A program made the translations under genes and the position numbers. From positions 6,820,001-6,884,000 of the forward strand of contig NC_003283.11 in NCBI RefSeq assembly GCF_000002985.6: a stretch of 64,000 bases of DNA, written 5' to 3'. Under the pieces are notes generated by a model. The model had not been told where the DNA came from. It ran no database searches and saw only the letters and a list, made by a program, of their open reading frames with translations. Source of the DNA: Caenorhabditis elegans. Lineage: Eukaryota > Nematoda > Chromadorea > Rhabditida > Rhabditidae. Below are positions 12,250 to 22,810 of the stretch, piece after piece (positions within the stretch are counted from its first letter, which is position 1; each line of letters starts with the position of its first letter).

Positions 12250-15200
12250 TCATTTCAAGAATTTTCTCAAAAACAAAACACAATTAAATTTAAATATTGA
12301 ACCAGTACAATCCTCTATCAGCCGTATGGAACTGGTAATATTGATATCTATCCAAGCTCGAATCATCAGGGCTGAAAAATTGAAAATTTTACGTTTATGA
12401 GAAAGATAATTAACTAACTCTTTCGTTTCCACTATAGATATTGAAGCCATCAACATGAAGCTAAGTACATAAATCGAGATAAGAAGAATGACTGAAATTA
12501 ACAGAAGAAGATTTATGAAAGCTGTTCGGTTATTACTTACTGCATGGAACTTCAAGAAAAGTGATAGGTGCCACAAAATAATTCCACATTTGCAAACGAT
12601 ATTTTTCATGAAGATATTTAAAATCTTCCAGATCATTGCCAGTTCTCTGAAATCCTTTCAATTTTTGACTAAAACCAACAGTAAAACCTTACATTCGCGA
12701 CAGTTAGACTCAACTCTCTAATTTTACTGGCCGCAATGGATGCCTGAATTCGATCCCTCTGAAATTATACTGTATTTTACAAATAAATATAGTGTAATCC
12801 CACTTCAAAACCACAGTAGAAGCATTCTACTTTTCCAACCACACACAGATTAACTATTTTCTCGATTTCTCTGAAAAAGTAAAAAAAAAGTTTTAAAGAA
12901 ATTAAAAAATTAAGAAATTAAGAATTCAACTCACAGTTTATTTTAGCAATCCATCCTTTAGTGTTTTCCAAAAATAATACCTCTAAATTGTCACACTGAA
13001 ATTTAAGAGGTTAAACAAAACAACAAATTTTAACTTTTGCTCACTAATTCTTTGATTGGCGTATGATAATCCACAGTCAGTTTAAGTTGATCTTTCATCG
13101 CATCTATCGAATTTAACACTCGCACGTATGTTTCATCATTATTTTTCACTGAAAATGTTTAACCGTTTTTGTGGTAGATAAAAATTCAAATAATTTAATT
13201 TCTTGAATCACTTACATAATTCTTGTGGATTTAATGCTAAAAGCTCCTCGAGAACAGTTTCATCAGTTGACTTTAGAAAATCCCTTAAACTTAATACTTA
13301 TAGAGTGTTCTATTTTTTACTTTAATACCGTAAATTGAAGAAAGAAGTTCCATTTGAATCTGTGACATTCAGTTTCCCAATAACTTCTAAATCCGTGTCT
13401 CGTAGAACATTCAGGAATAGACTGTGAGAAGCACTACTAAACAGAATCACAATAAATGACCAGATGAGCGCCCAAATTGCTGCGAGTTGAAAGATGTGAT
13501 TACATAATGTCAGAAACGAACCGAGCGGGACAGCTGCATTGTTTTCTGAAAATAACAAATGATTTGAAACATCCAACCTAGTAAACTTACTTTCCAAATA
13601 ATCGTGCCCTCGGTATATGGCTAAAAGAGCAAGCAGCGAGATGAAACACGATGGAGCAAATAGACAAAGAAGAATATAAAACGATGTTGAAACAATGTAA
13701 GGACTCTGAAAAAATGTACTGGTTTTCATTTCTAATCAATTCTCACCGGCAACGTGAACAGGTTTTCTATACTTGCATATACGTCTTTCAGAAGAATTAG
13801 TCGTTCTTGTGCTGCTTGTTTTATCAATGCAACATCCGATCTGCCATGTACCAAAACATTAGTTTTTATTTTGTCAAGTGCCACTGGAAAATCGTTCCAA
13901 TATCGGAAAACCGTAGGATCAGGTATATTTGACTCTGTCTGTAAAAATGTTCTAATGTTTGAATCGCTTTTACAAATGCTATAAAAATCCAGAATGCCCC
14001 TTTTTATTTGGAAAACAGCGTACTTGACGTCATTTTTTCTGAAAATTAGGTAGACACATGTTCCAGAGGTGAATTGAGACTAGCGAGTAGACTTAACGTG
14101 ATACAGTAAAGATAAGAGAGTTATATTGATGGGTTACTGTATGTGAGCAAGTTAGAACATCTCTTTTTGTATTTCAACCCAACTGCTCACCAAAAAGAAA
14201 TCAGCTATGCTCCAATTTGATATTTTCACTTTGTGTGTTCCAAATCCACATACTCCAACAGTTGCATTGCAATCTTGCTTAAAGTGATCAAAAAACCGTT
14301 TAACAGTGTTCAATATATACTGAGGAGGTGGCACATTCTGAAAATAGTTTTAAATTTTCAGTTCCTTGAGAAACAAATACCTGGAGATGATATCTCTTTA
14401 TCTTGTTGTGTAAAACTTCAACTTCATCCAATTCAGAATCAATTTCCTCAATATAACACGCGAGTCTTGAGCTAACCAAATCAACTGTGCGTGTGTATTC
14501 TGAATAATTCAATGAAATTTATGATCAGGAAACAAATGTTCTTTGAACTAGACATTCCATCCGGTCGGGGCGCCGTTCAACCTCCCTCCTCTGTACTGAC
14601 CATTCATAAACTTTTCCATCCTTTTTGATCTATCGTCATACACATTTACATAATGTTGTATCCAACTGAACGTGTCGAATGCATAATAACTGGTGAGCGC
14701 AATAAAGAGAAAGTAAAATAGCATCAACACACTTTTCAGATAGAATCCTCGATATGGCTGAAAATTTTTTGTCAAATGTGGCCTGTGTGGCGCTAATATG
14801 CTTCATATTTGAAATTATACCGCTATTAACAAATCAAATTGAGAGCGGGAAAACTTGAAAGTGCAAAATGTGTAGATTAACCAGTAGAGGTAACATACTG
14901 CAACTGCTATGTAGAATAGTGTTGATTTCTGAAAAAAAAACACAGGTCTTTGAAAACAAAACCAAAAATTATACTCGAAAGATTCCCAATTTGGAGTATT
15001 CGAAAGTGGTAAGACTCTGATTGGTAATTATTTTTTCTCCTGCTTTCTGAAAAGTATGAAAAATTAGGAAAATTTATAAGTTTGCAGCTTACCAGCAGAA
15101 CAATATCCTCCATTTTTGTGAACTCTTCAACCATATTTAAAAATGTTTTTGGGGTGATAGAAGTTTGAATTTCTGATGTTAAGTCTGGTGGCTGATGGTC

Positions 15201-15357
15201 AAGTCGATAACATGCCATCTCGGGAATTACATTTGAATATATTTTTTGTATGCATAATGCTATAATTATTGTCTGAAAATATCAATTTTCAATCTAAACT
15301 TCTTAAGACTTTATTTTAAAAACTCACAACAGTTTTCCACATAATTAGAATTTTCAT
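12250..15357 (-). CDS. Five-transmembrane protein with prominin-like topology
   Basis: About 17 exons and 720 residues, read from ATG 15357 to the stop at 12250. A signal-like N-terminus ([15 protein letters not shown]) precedes an extracellular segment of about 90 residues. TM1 is [19 protein letters not shown] short loop leads to TM2 ([19 protein letters not shown]), then a loop of about 220 residues with Cys and N-glycosylation sites. TM3 ([20 protein letters not shown]) and TM4 ([16 protein letters not shown]) form a hairpin; a second loop of about 230 residues leads to TM5 ([17 protein letters not shown]). This signal-plus-5TM layout with two large outer loops is that of prominins (CD133), cholesterol-binding proteins of membrane protrusions; tweety proteins share it but are shorter. 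The family call rests on topology, not on a remembered sequence match. Near 12930 the strongest donor gives an immediate stop, so a weaker donor 4 bp further on must be used. The gene lies between collagens 2 and 3, ending 37 bp from collagen 2. Confidence 0.65.
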
Positions 15358-15605
15358 ACAATAACATTTTTCTAGCAATTTCCTACGCGTTTCCAACGTT
15401 TCTAAATTCCAACGCGATGCTATCCGTTAAGTTCACGTCGTTTACTTTTTTCTGGAGGCGTTGCCCATTTTGCATCTTCTTCACATTTCTTCCTCGTTGA
15501 AACTGGTTTTGAAATAATAGGACACAAGTCAGGGATTGATAAACCAAGATGACCCTCTCGATTCTCTATGCTATATCCTCTGTTACCTAGTAACCGGTAG
15601 AATTG

Positions 15606-15612
15606 TATATAA
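15606..15612 (+). promoter_or_regulatory. TATA box of the third collagen
   Basis: TATATAA, 48 bp upstream of ATG 15654, with the same spacing as the first collagen. The whole promoter must fit in the 295 bp between this start and the divergent prominin-like gene. Confidence 0.7.
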
Positions 15613-15653
15613 GGTAGGTTCCGTTACATACAACTTCACTCTCATCTGCAGAG

Positions 15654-16663
15654 ATGAGCGCCAGTACTCTTGTGACTGTGGCTTCGGCCGCCTCTGGTAT
15701 TGCTATTGTTGTCTGTGTTTTCACAGTTGGAATGATCTTCAATGACATCAACTCATTCTACGATGAGAAGATCGGGGAGCTCAAGGAGTTCAAGGGATAC
15801 GAGCAAATCGCTTGGCAAGCAATGATCCCAACCACTCGCCCATCATCCGGGTCATCATTCCTTCTCGGACGTAACAAGAGACAGGCTGAATGCAACTGTG
15901 GAGAACAATCCCGTGGATGCCCAGCTGGACCACCAGGACCACCAGGACAACCAGGAGCTCGCGGAGAGGCAGGACTTCCAGGAATTGCTGGACAACCAGG
16001 ATCTGGAGCAAGAATTAACCCAGCTACGGGAAGACCAGGATTCTGTATCACTTGCCCAGCAGGAGCACCAGGACCAGCTGGACCACCAGGAGCCCCAGGA
16101 CCAAAGGGAAACAACGGACAACCAGGAGCCCCAGCTCAATCAGGTGGACGTGGACCACCAGGACCACGCGGACCAGCCGGAGATGCCGGATCACCAGGAC
16201 AGCCAGGACATCCAGGATCTCCAGGAAATCCAGGTCGTGGAGGACAACGCAGCCGTGGAACTCCAGGAGCATCCGGAAGACCAGGACCACAGGGACCAGC
16301 TGGAGCCCCAGGACAGCCAGGACGTTCTGGAGGAGCTGGAACTCCAGGACCTCAAGGACCACCAGGACCATCCGGACAACCAGGACATTCTGGAAACGAC
16401 GGAGTTCCAGGAACCCCAGGAAACCCAGGAGCCCCAGGAGGAGATGCTGGTGAGTTTCTCGAAAGTTAATTATGTTATATTTATAATCGTGTATTCCAGC
16501 CTACTGCCCATGCCCAGCCCGTTCTTCTGTCATGGCCGTCAACCGCCGCGTCGCTGTCAATCGAAATGTTGCCCGCAACCGTGTTGTTGTCCGTCACCGT
16601 ATCGCAGCTCGCCGCCGTGTTGCCGTTCAACGCAGAGCTCGCGTTCACGCACAGGCCGTCTAA
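15654..16663 (+). CDS. col-143: Cuticle collagen (third of three tandem paralogues)
   Basis: Exons 15654-16449 (796 bp) and 16500-16663 encode 319 residues. Same layout as its neighbours: N-terminal membrane stretch, RNKR site at 73-76, [10 protein letters not shown], short Gly-X-Y block, FCITC, long Gly-X-Y block, AYCPCPAR. The tail is Arg/Val-rich (runs such as [19 protein letters not shown]) and unrelated in detail to the tail of collagen 2, despite an almost identical exon 1. AATAAA lies at 16680-16685. The 3' end converges on the coiled-coil gene, whose stop codon is 62 bp away. The symbol is from remembered order (T15B7.3). Confidence 0.93.
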
Positions 16664-16724
16664 GCAACAGTCATTGTTTAATAAATATTCAGCATACAAT
16701 TTTTGATAATTTCATATATGTACA

Positions 16725-18544
16725 TTAGCGAACAATTGGAATTCTAGATATAATCAAAGCAAGATGAGCAAACACAGCATTTCGATTCTCTTTTATAACT
16801 TCGTCTAGAAGACCTTCTTCACTGGATAGAACATCCTGAAATAAAGAGAAAAAATAATGGAATAAGTTGTTTTGAATTACCTTAAAGAATACTTTGAGTT
16901 CTTCAATTTTCTTATTTTGAGCCTTGTGAGAATCAATTGTCGCTTTCCTTGTCTGTTGTTCTCTCAGAAGCTGATCTTCAAGAAGTGACGTCATTTTTTG
17001 GCACTTGTCTGAGTTTTGAAGAGCTTCGTCTAGCTATAAGTTATTATTTTGCTATATTTATTTCAAAAGTTTCAACACTTACTTTACTATTCAATTCATT
17101 CTCAATTTGAATATATTTCTCGAGAGTAGTTTTTCGTTTATTCTCCGATTCTTCCAGTCGTCTCTTACTATCTTTCAATGCCTTTTCAGTCTGGAAAAGA
17201 CTAAATAAAAAAGTTAGGAAGGAAATAACTCACAGTCTGGCCACTCTTTTCCAAAAGACTCCGTAATTTTAAATTCTCTTCTTCACGTTCCTGAGTTTTT
17301 CCTATTTCTTGCGTCAATTCGGATTGTTTCTCCTCGAGCATTTGCTCCATTCGTAACATATCTTGCTTCTTTCTGGTAAGTTCTAATTCCAAATGTTCAA
17401 TTACTTGATTATTCATCAGAGTGTGACCTTTGCTCTCCAGACTTGCTTCAATACGGATCTCAGCAACAGCTTGCTCGAACTCGGCGCTCAAATCTGCACG
17501 AGCTCTGGAATTTTCATTTAATTCTCTAGATGATTTGCGACGTGACAATATAAAAGTACGAGACTTTAGTGGTCGAAAAGGACCAAGTATTTCTTTTAAA
17601 CAACCAGATGCTAAATGAGTCTGCATATTTTTTTTTCAGAAAATGCAATTTCCATAGCTTGGCAAACTCGGTAACTCCTGATATTAAAGACAATTTTTTG
17701 GAACACAAAAAACGATACTTGTGTTGGTTTAGTAGGTTTTAGGAACTGAAATATATATTTTTGACTAATAATTTTTGTTGCAAAATTTTAGGGAGCCGTT
17801 CAGGCGTGTAGGCTCTAGGCAGACGCAGACAAATAGGCACGAAGGCGAGCCCATCTACCATCGTAACCCCTCAATTTATACAATTTTTTGAAACCTACTG
17901 CTCAATAGCTGCAATTTTGACGCTTCTTTCTTCTGCTTCTTTTCTTCGAATTGTCTCTTCCTGTTCATCAACGACACCTTGTAGAGAATTCAGTTTTGCA
18001 CCCATCTCAATGATTTCTAGCTCGATACGATGCTGGTTTCCCAGTTGTGTATCTAAAAATTTTGAAAAAGTTTTTAATTCTACTTTCACTATTCTCTTTT
18101 CGGCCTACCCATAATGCTCATTTCACTCTTTAACTTTTCAATTTGCTCTTTCAATTTCTTCTCTTCTAATTCAGAATTATCTCTATGAATTTTAAACATT
18201 CTATCTGATTCTTTTCTCTGTTCTTCCAACATTTCTTCCAAACGAGCAGTCTGAAACAATGCTCGTTCTTTGCCTTTTTCTCTAATTCCTCTCTTACCTC
18301 TTCGTCTTTCTCTTCAACCAATTTTTTCAGATAAATAATCACATCGTTCGACTCGAATGTTAAATTTGTCAACTGATTCTCGGTCGCCTCATTTGTTACT
18401 ATCATTTCTGCGATTTTTTCCTGAATGAAGCATAAAATTTAAAGTAATTTTGATAATATTTTCAAAAATTAAAACCACCTGCAGTAACTCTAACTGTTCC
18501 TCGAGAGGTTTTTCATCAGAATCCTGGCGTTGTTTAGAAATCAT
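16725..18544 (-). CDS. Long coiled-coil protein, family not recognised
   Basis: Eight exons read right to left: 18544-18479, 18420-18298, 18250-18109, 18052-17899, 17525-17234, 17190-17083, 17033-16881, 16835-16725, giving 382 residues. The protein is almost wholly Glu/Lys/Gln-rich heptads, for example LEEQLELLQ, LKEQIEKLKSEMSIM, ELELTRKKQDMLRMEQMLEE and KDSKRRLEESENKRKTTLEK. The last exon forms a more hydrophobic end (NAVFAHLALIISRIPIVR). No signal peptide or membrane segment. It may be a cytoskeletal, centrosomal or synaptonemal-type rod, but nothing decides between these. Intron 4 (17526-17898) is unusually long for this gene. It contains an in-frame ATG at 17626 continuous with exon 5, which would give a shorter isoform of about 260 residues (inference). 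Confidence 0.8.
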
Positions 18545-19295
18545 AGTTGTGAGTAACTAAAGTAATACGTAAAAGAACTCAGAATGTCTAGAGTTCAGAT
18601 CAGTCAGCCATAAAATTTCAATTTCCGTCCATGGTGCAACAACTAATTTCCTGCGTTTGCTTAAATATAAATAAGTCTTCTTTAGTTTCAAAATTACATT
18701 TAATATTTTAATACAAGAACAAAAAAAACTGCTTCAAGTTCCTGTTCCTGTTCCACAAAAAATTATTTTTTAAACTGTCCCCAAAAACGCCCTGATGTAG
18801 ATTTACGATAAACAAAGCGCGAAGGGTTATTTCGGAGTGTTGTAGTCAAGAAAAATGTTTCTTAAGAATTAAAATTTTAAAAATTATTTTCTTTCATTTT
18901 CTTAATTTAAGTGATTTATTTCTAGATTTTTTGATTAATTTCCAATTAAAAAACTGAAGTCTTCAATTTTTATTAAAAATAAATAACCTCGCTCTCATAA
19001 TTTTTCTGAAAAACTAAGAAATTTACATTTTTCCTGTATCAACCAAGATATCGTATGAAGATTTATATATTTTCAATTAAACTTTCGAATTTTACCAATG
19101 TTTTACATTACATAAAATGTCCCATTTTATGTTTTCGCTAAATGTTTCTTCAAACTCCCCGCAAGTTGACTGATAACGTTTCTGTTGTACATCACTCCAT
19201 TCTACCCTTTCATCTTTTTTTTCGTGTGGCGTGATATACTTTTCTCATTTTCTTTTCTTTGCATTGCCTAAAATCCTTATTTTTGCAGGGTAACA
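18545..19295. promoter_or_regulatory. Divergent upstream region of the coiled-coil gene and hpo-8
   Basis: No coding signal. AT-rich, ending in a strong acceptor (TTTTTGCAG) four to ten bases before the hpo-8 start codon. That is the position expected of an SL1 trans-splice site. No repeat or RNA gene seen. Confidence 0.5.
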
Positions 19296-20163
19296 ATGAG
19301 CGTTCAGACGTATCTGGTTGCGTACAACGTGTTACAAATTTTAGGGTACGTTTTTTTTTCTGAAAGAAGTTCACTATAATTTTAATAATTTAAATTAATT
19401 TCAGATGGTCTGCAATTCTTGTGAAAACAGTTCTTGGACTCGCTAATGGCTTGACATGGCCACAACTTTACGAATCGGTGGAATTTGAGCTTAAAATCTT
19501 CCAAACCGCAGCTATTCTCGAGGTTAGCTTTGTTGAAATTGAAAAACTTTTAAAGAAATTATCATATTCAGGTCATTCACGCAATTGTCGGACTTGTTCG
19601 TTCACCAGTTGGAACTACCGCAATGCAAGTAACATCTCGCGTCGTCCTTGTCTGGCCAATCCTCCACTTGTGCTCAACAGTGAGTTGGAATTTTTTATCT
19701 TAAACTTGAATAAATTAAACCAATTTTTAGGCTCGCTTCAGTATCGGAGTTCCACTTCTTCTTGTTGCCTGGTCCGTAACAGAGGTCATCCGGTACTCGT
19801 TCTATGCACTCAGCGTATTGAAACAACCAATCCCATATTTCCTTCTCTACCTCAGGTATTTTGAGATTCTGGGGATCAATGCTATAACTCAACTATTTTA
19901 ATTACAGATACACCCTCTTCTACGTTCTCTACCCAATGGGAGTCTCCGGAGAGCTTCTGACGTTGTTCGCTTCATTAAATGAAGTTGATGAGAAGAAAAT
20001 CCTTACCCTCGAGATGCCAAACCGTCTCAACATGGGAATCTCCTTCTGGTGGGTGCTCATCATTGCTGCTCTCAGCTACATTCCCGGATTCCCACAACTT
20101 TACTTCTACATGATCGGTCAAAGAAAGAAGATTCTCGGCGGAGGAAGCAAGAAGAAGCAGTAA
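19296..20163 (+). CDS. hpo-8: Very-long-chain (3R)-3-hydroxyacyl-CoA dehydratase
   Basis: Five exons (19296-19345, 19405-19522, 19572-19679, 19731-19855, 19908-20163) encode 218 residues. It belongs to the HACD/PTPLA family (yeast Phs1), which removes water from 3-hydroxyacyl-CoA in the third step of very-long-chain fatty acid elongation in the ER. Family marks are SPVGTTAMQVTSR, AWSVTEVIRYSFY and the catalytic block LYPMGVSGE. There Tyr142 and Glu149 have the spacing of the Phs1 catalytic pair. Several hydrophobic segments fit a six-TM ER protein, and the C-terminus KKKQ satisfies the KKxx ER-retrieval rule. The acceptor TTTTTGCAG just before the ATG is probably a trans-splice site. Gene name from memory (T15B7.2). 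Confidence 0.95.
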
Positions 20164-20285
20164 AGAAAAATTCTACGTGTATTTATATTACAGTGTATTC
20201 TAGATTAATTGCAACCAATCAAAATTCAACTTTATTCATAAATTATTCTCCCGTAATGTCTTCTAAAAAAACAGTCACCCGAAAA

Positions 20286-22790
20286 TCAGGATGGTGGCGT
20301 CATTTGAGCAAGAGCTTCGGCCTTTGCCAAATAATTCTGGTATAAATAATAACACCAATATATGAGATTCAGAAAACAAAACGACAATGGAAATGCTTTT
20401 CTGCAGAATTTGTCGACATTTTGTGCAGTCCATTTGGTATTTTCGTCATCGTCATCCGTGAGGAGTCCTGGAAAAGTAATATTTAGAGAATAAACGATGC
20501 ACAAATTTATTTAAAAGTACCGAATTGTGCGAGAGCGTGCAAAGATTCGAACATATTGTTCGCTTGTCGAGAAATTGAAATTTTATGGCTTGTAGTCCCG
20601 TTCTGCTAAAAGATAATACATTTAAAATAATAAAAAAAATCAATAATCTCACTGAAAAAGGCTCATCATAATTGCTCCTCAAGTCGCTCTCTGCTGCATT
20701 TGCATTGGTTACTGTAGTTGCACCATAGTTATTTTTCTTTCTGTCTTTTTTTCTGAAAACTTTGAGTTTTTTGATTGATATTTGGTCGAAAAAAAAAAGA
20801 ATTTCGAACCTTTGTAAAACCGCGACTCGTTCTTTTTTCTTCTCCGCCTGCCGTTCTTTTCGCCTCAAGTTATTCTCACTGTCCAGATAGCAAACGAAAG
20901 CCACTTCAATCATTGTTAGAAATATAAACCTGGAAAGAAACAGTCTTATTTCGAAAATATTTTTCATAAAAAGATTCAAGATTTCAACTCACGCGGTTGT
21001 TAGCACCATATAAACGTCAATTGATTTCACATAACCAACTCTCGGCAGGTTTTTAGCAACATTTCCATACTGAAATTAAATTATTACACACTTATTACTA
21101 GATCACTAAATTCTGAGAATGCGTATTACGCAACATATTTGACGCGCAAAATATCTTGTAGCGAAAATTACAGTAACTGTTTAAATGGATACTGTAGCTC
21201 TGGTGTCGATTTACGGGCTCGATATCAGATGAGTTCAACTCTCCACCACGGGAAAATTTTTTGCGAATTTTTTCGTCCCAAAAAAAAAGTGCCATTTCTC
21301 ATTCAAATCTAAATTTTATTTTCTTGAAAACGTATTGATTAGTTTTTTAGTAGATATGCTGCTTTTCTCTGCAAATGATAAGTTCACGATATTCAATTAT
21401 CTTTAGTTGCTTCGAATTTTTTTGGTCATTTTTGTGTTTTCTTTTAATATTTTTTTTTGATTAATTAATGATTTCCGTAAATCGACAGCGATGCTACAGT
21501 AGTCATTTAAAGAGTTACTGTAGTTTTCGCTACGAGATATTTTGCGCAATAGGTATTCTCAAAACTTATTGTTCTCGTAAGATCAATGTTCAATTTCAAA
21601 CCTGAAATGTCAAAGCCATTAGTGAACTGACTCCAAGTGTAATTCTAGCTGGAAGAGCTTTCAGGTCTATCCAAAAACTAACAAACGACAAGAAAACTGA
21701 GGAATAAGTTGGAATGTACATTTGAAGAATATAGAATCCATAGGCACGTGAGAAGGTCAAAGACACCGTCAGCTGAAATCCATCCATTTTGGAAAAACAG
21801 TTCAGAGAACAAAATGAACTTACTTGATCCCATTGACCTGCCGCATATTCAAAACTATTTTTTGTCCACTGCAGACCGTATAGGGTGAAATCCGAAAGTT
21901 TCGATTTAGCTATTGAGAACACTGGCTGCCATTCCCGCCAATTCAGTTTCACTTTTGCAGCGTTGTACGCGTAGCTTTCGATTATAAGTTCACAGTTCTG
22001 AAATCAATTTATGAAATTAAAGAGAAATGCTATAATTTTCTATCTTCAAGGCACTTGGACCTTCTAATCCCCAAAAAAATCGCAAGAAATTTTTATTGAA
22101 AGGTGTGACGTCACGTGAATTTCAATGTAAGACTTCGAGCAATATATCATTTCTATTTTTCATATTTTTCAAGCTCAGCTTATTATTAAAGAGCAACCGG
22201 TTCCTTAAAACTACTAACCCTTACCATGATATCCATTGGAAAGAGTACTAGATCCACCATACACGGTGATTGCACTTGTAGTCGATAATTTACCCATACT
22301 GTCCCATTCGGGTATATCATTAGAAATATATTTGGTGTTGGAGACGAATGGATCTCTGTTTTTTTGGAATTCACGAAACATACATTTGGTGTCCACAGCT
22401 TTTCTACCATCTGAAAGAAAGGGAGGGGTATCAATGGGATCGTCAATATTAAAATTTAATTACTGAATATCCTAATGTGAGATTCTGAAGACAATTAGTG
22501 AGATGATCAAATCGAAGTCGAGGATCATGCCATATTTGACTGAACAGCAAATCTAATGTGAAGCTTGCCGAAATTTCGGACACTTGTGCTATATTCTGAA
22601 TTCCAAATTCTACGGACACAACTGTGGCCGACGTCTTCAACGGAACCGTATTCTTATTGTAATTGTCATCGAACAACCTTCTCAAGACGAGTTGGGAAAT
22701 TGTGTCATTCGCCGGCTCACTGCAAAATTTTTTATTTTTACGAGTATTTAATAGGTTTCGGGGGTTTTTAAGTGAAGATAAGAGAAACAA
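20286..22790 (-). CDS. Cys-loop ligand-gated ion channel subunit, anion-selective type
   Basis: Nine exons, right to left: 22790-22464, 22410-22225, 21997-21824, 21772-21602, 21069-20993, 20929-20810, 20752-20653, 20605-20521, 20467-20286; 473 residues. The ligand-binding domain has [14 protein letters not shown] and a Cys-loop with exactly 13 residues between Cys159 and Cys173 ([15 protein letters not shown]). M1 follows [16 protein letters not shown]2 carries the PAR motif before [13 protein letters not shown] at about residue 270, the mark of chloride-conducting GABA/glycine-type channels. Next come M3 ([23 protein letters not shown]), a long basic M3-M4 loop, and M4 ([18 protein letters not shown]). 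Probably an LGC-type GABA- or amine-gated subunit; the ligand cannot be told from sequence. The start is uncertain: the first exon has no good signal peptide, and an acceptor (TTTTGCAG) lies 66 bp inside it. The true signal peptide may therefore be on an exon further right. Confidence 0.9.
21111..21564. repeat. Palindromic MITE in intron 4 of the channel gene
   Basis: The arms 21111-21222 and about 21474-21564 are inverted copies with a few mismatches, both carrying the string ACAGTAAC and 'TTTTCGCTACGAGAT' or its complement. The outer ends read TTCTGAGAAT and ATTCTCAAAA. This resembles a palindromic family that is abundant in C. elegans introns (from memory). No ORF. Confidence 0.75.
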
Positions 22791-22810
22791 GTATTCAACT
22801 CAAATTTCCT

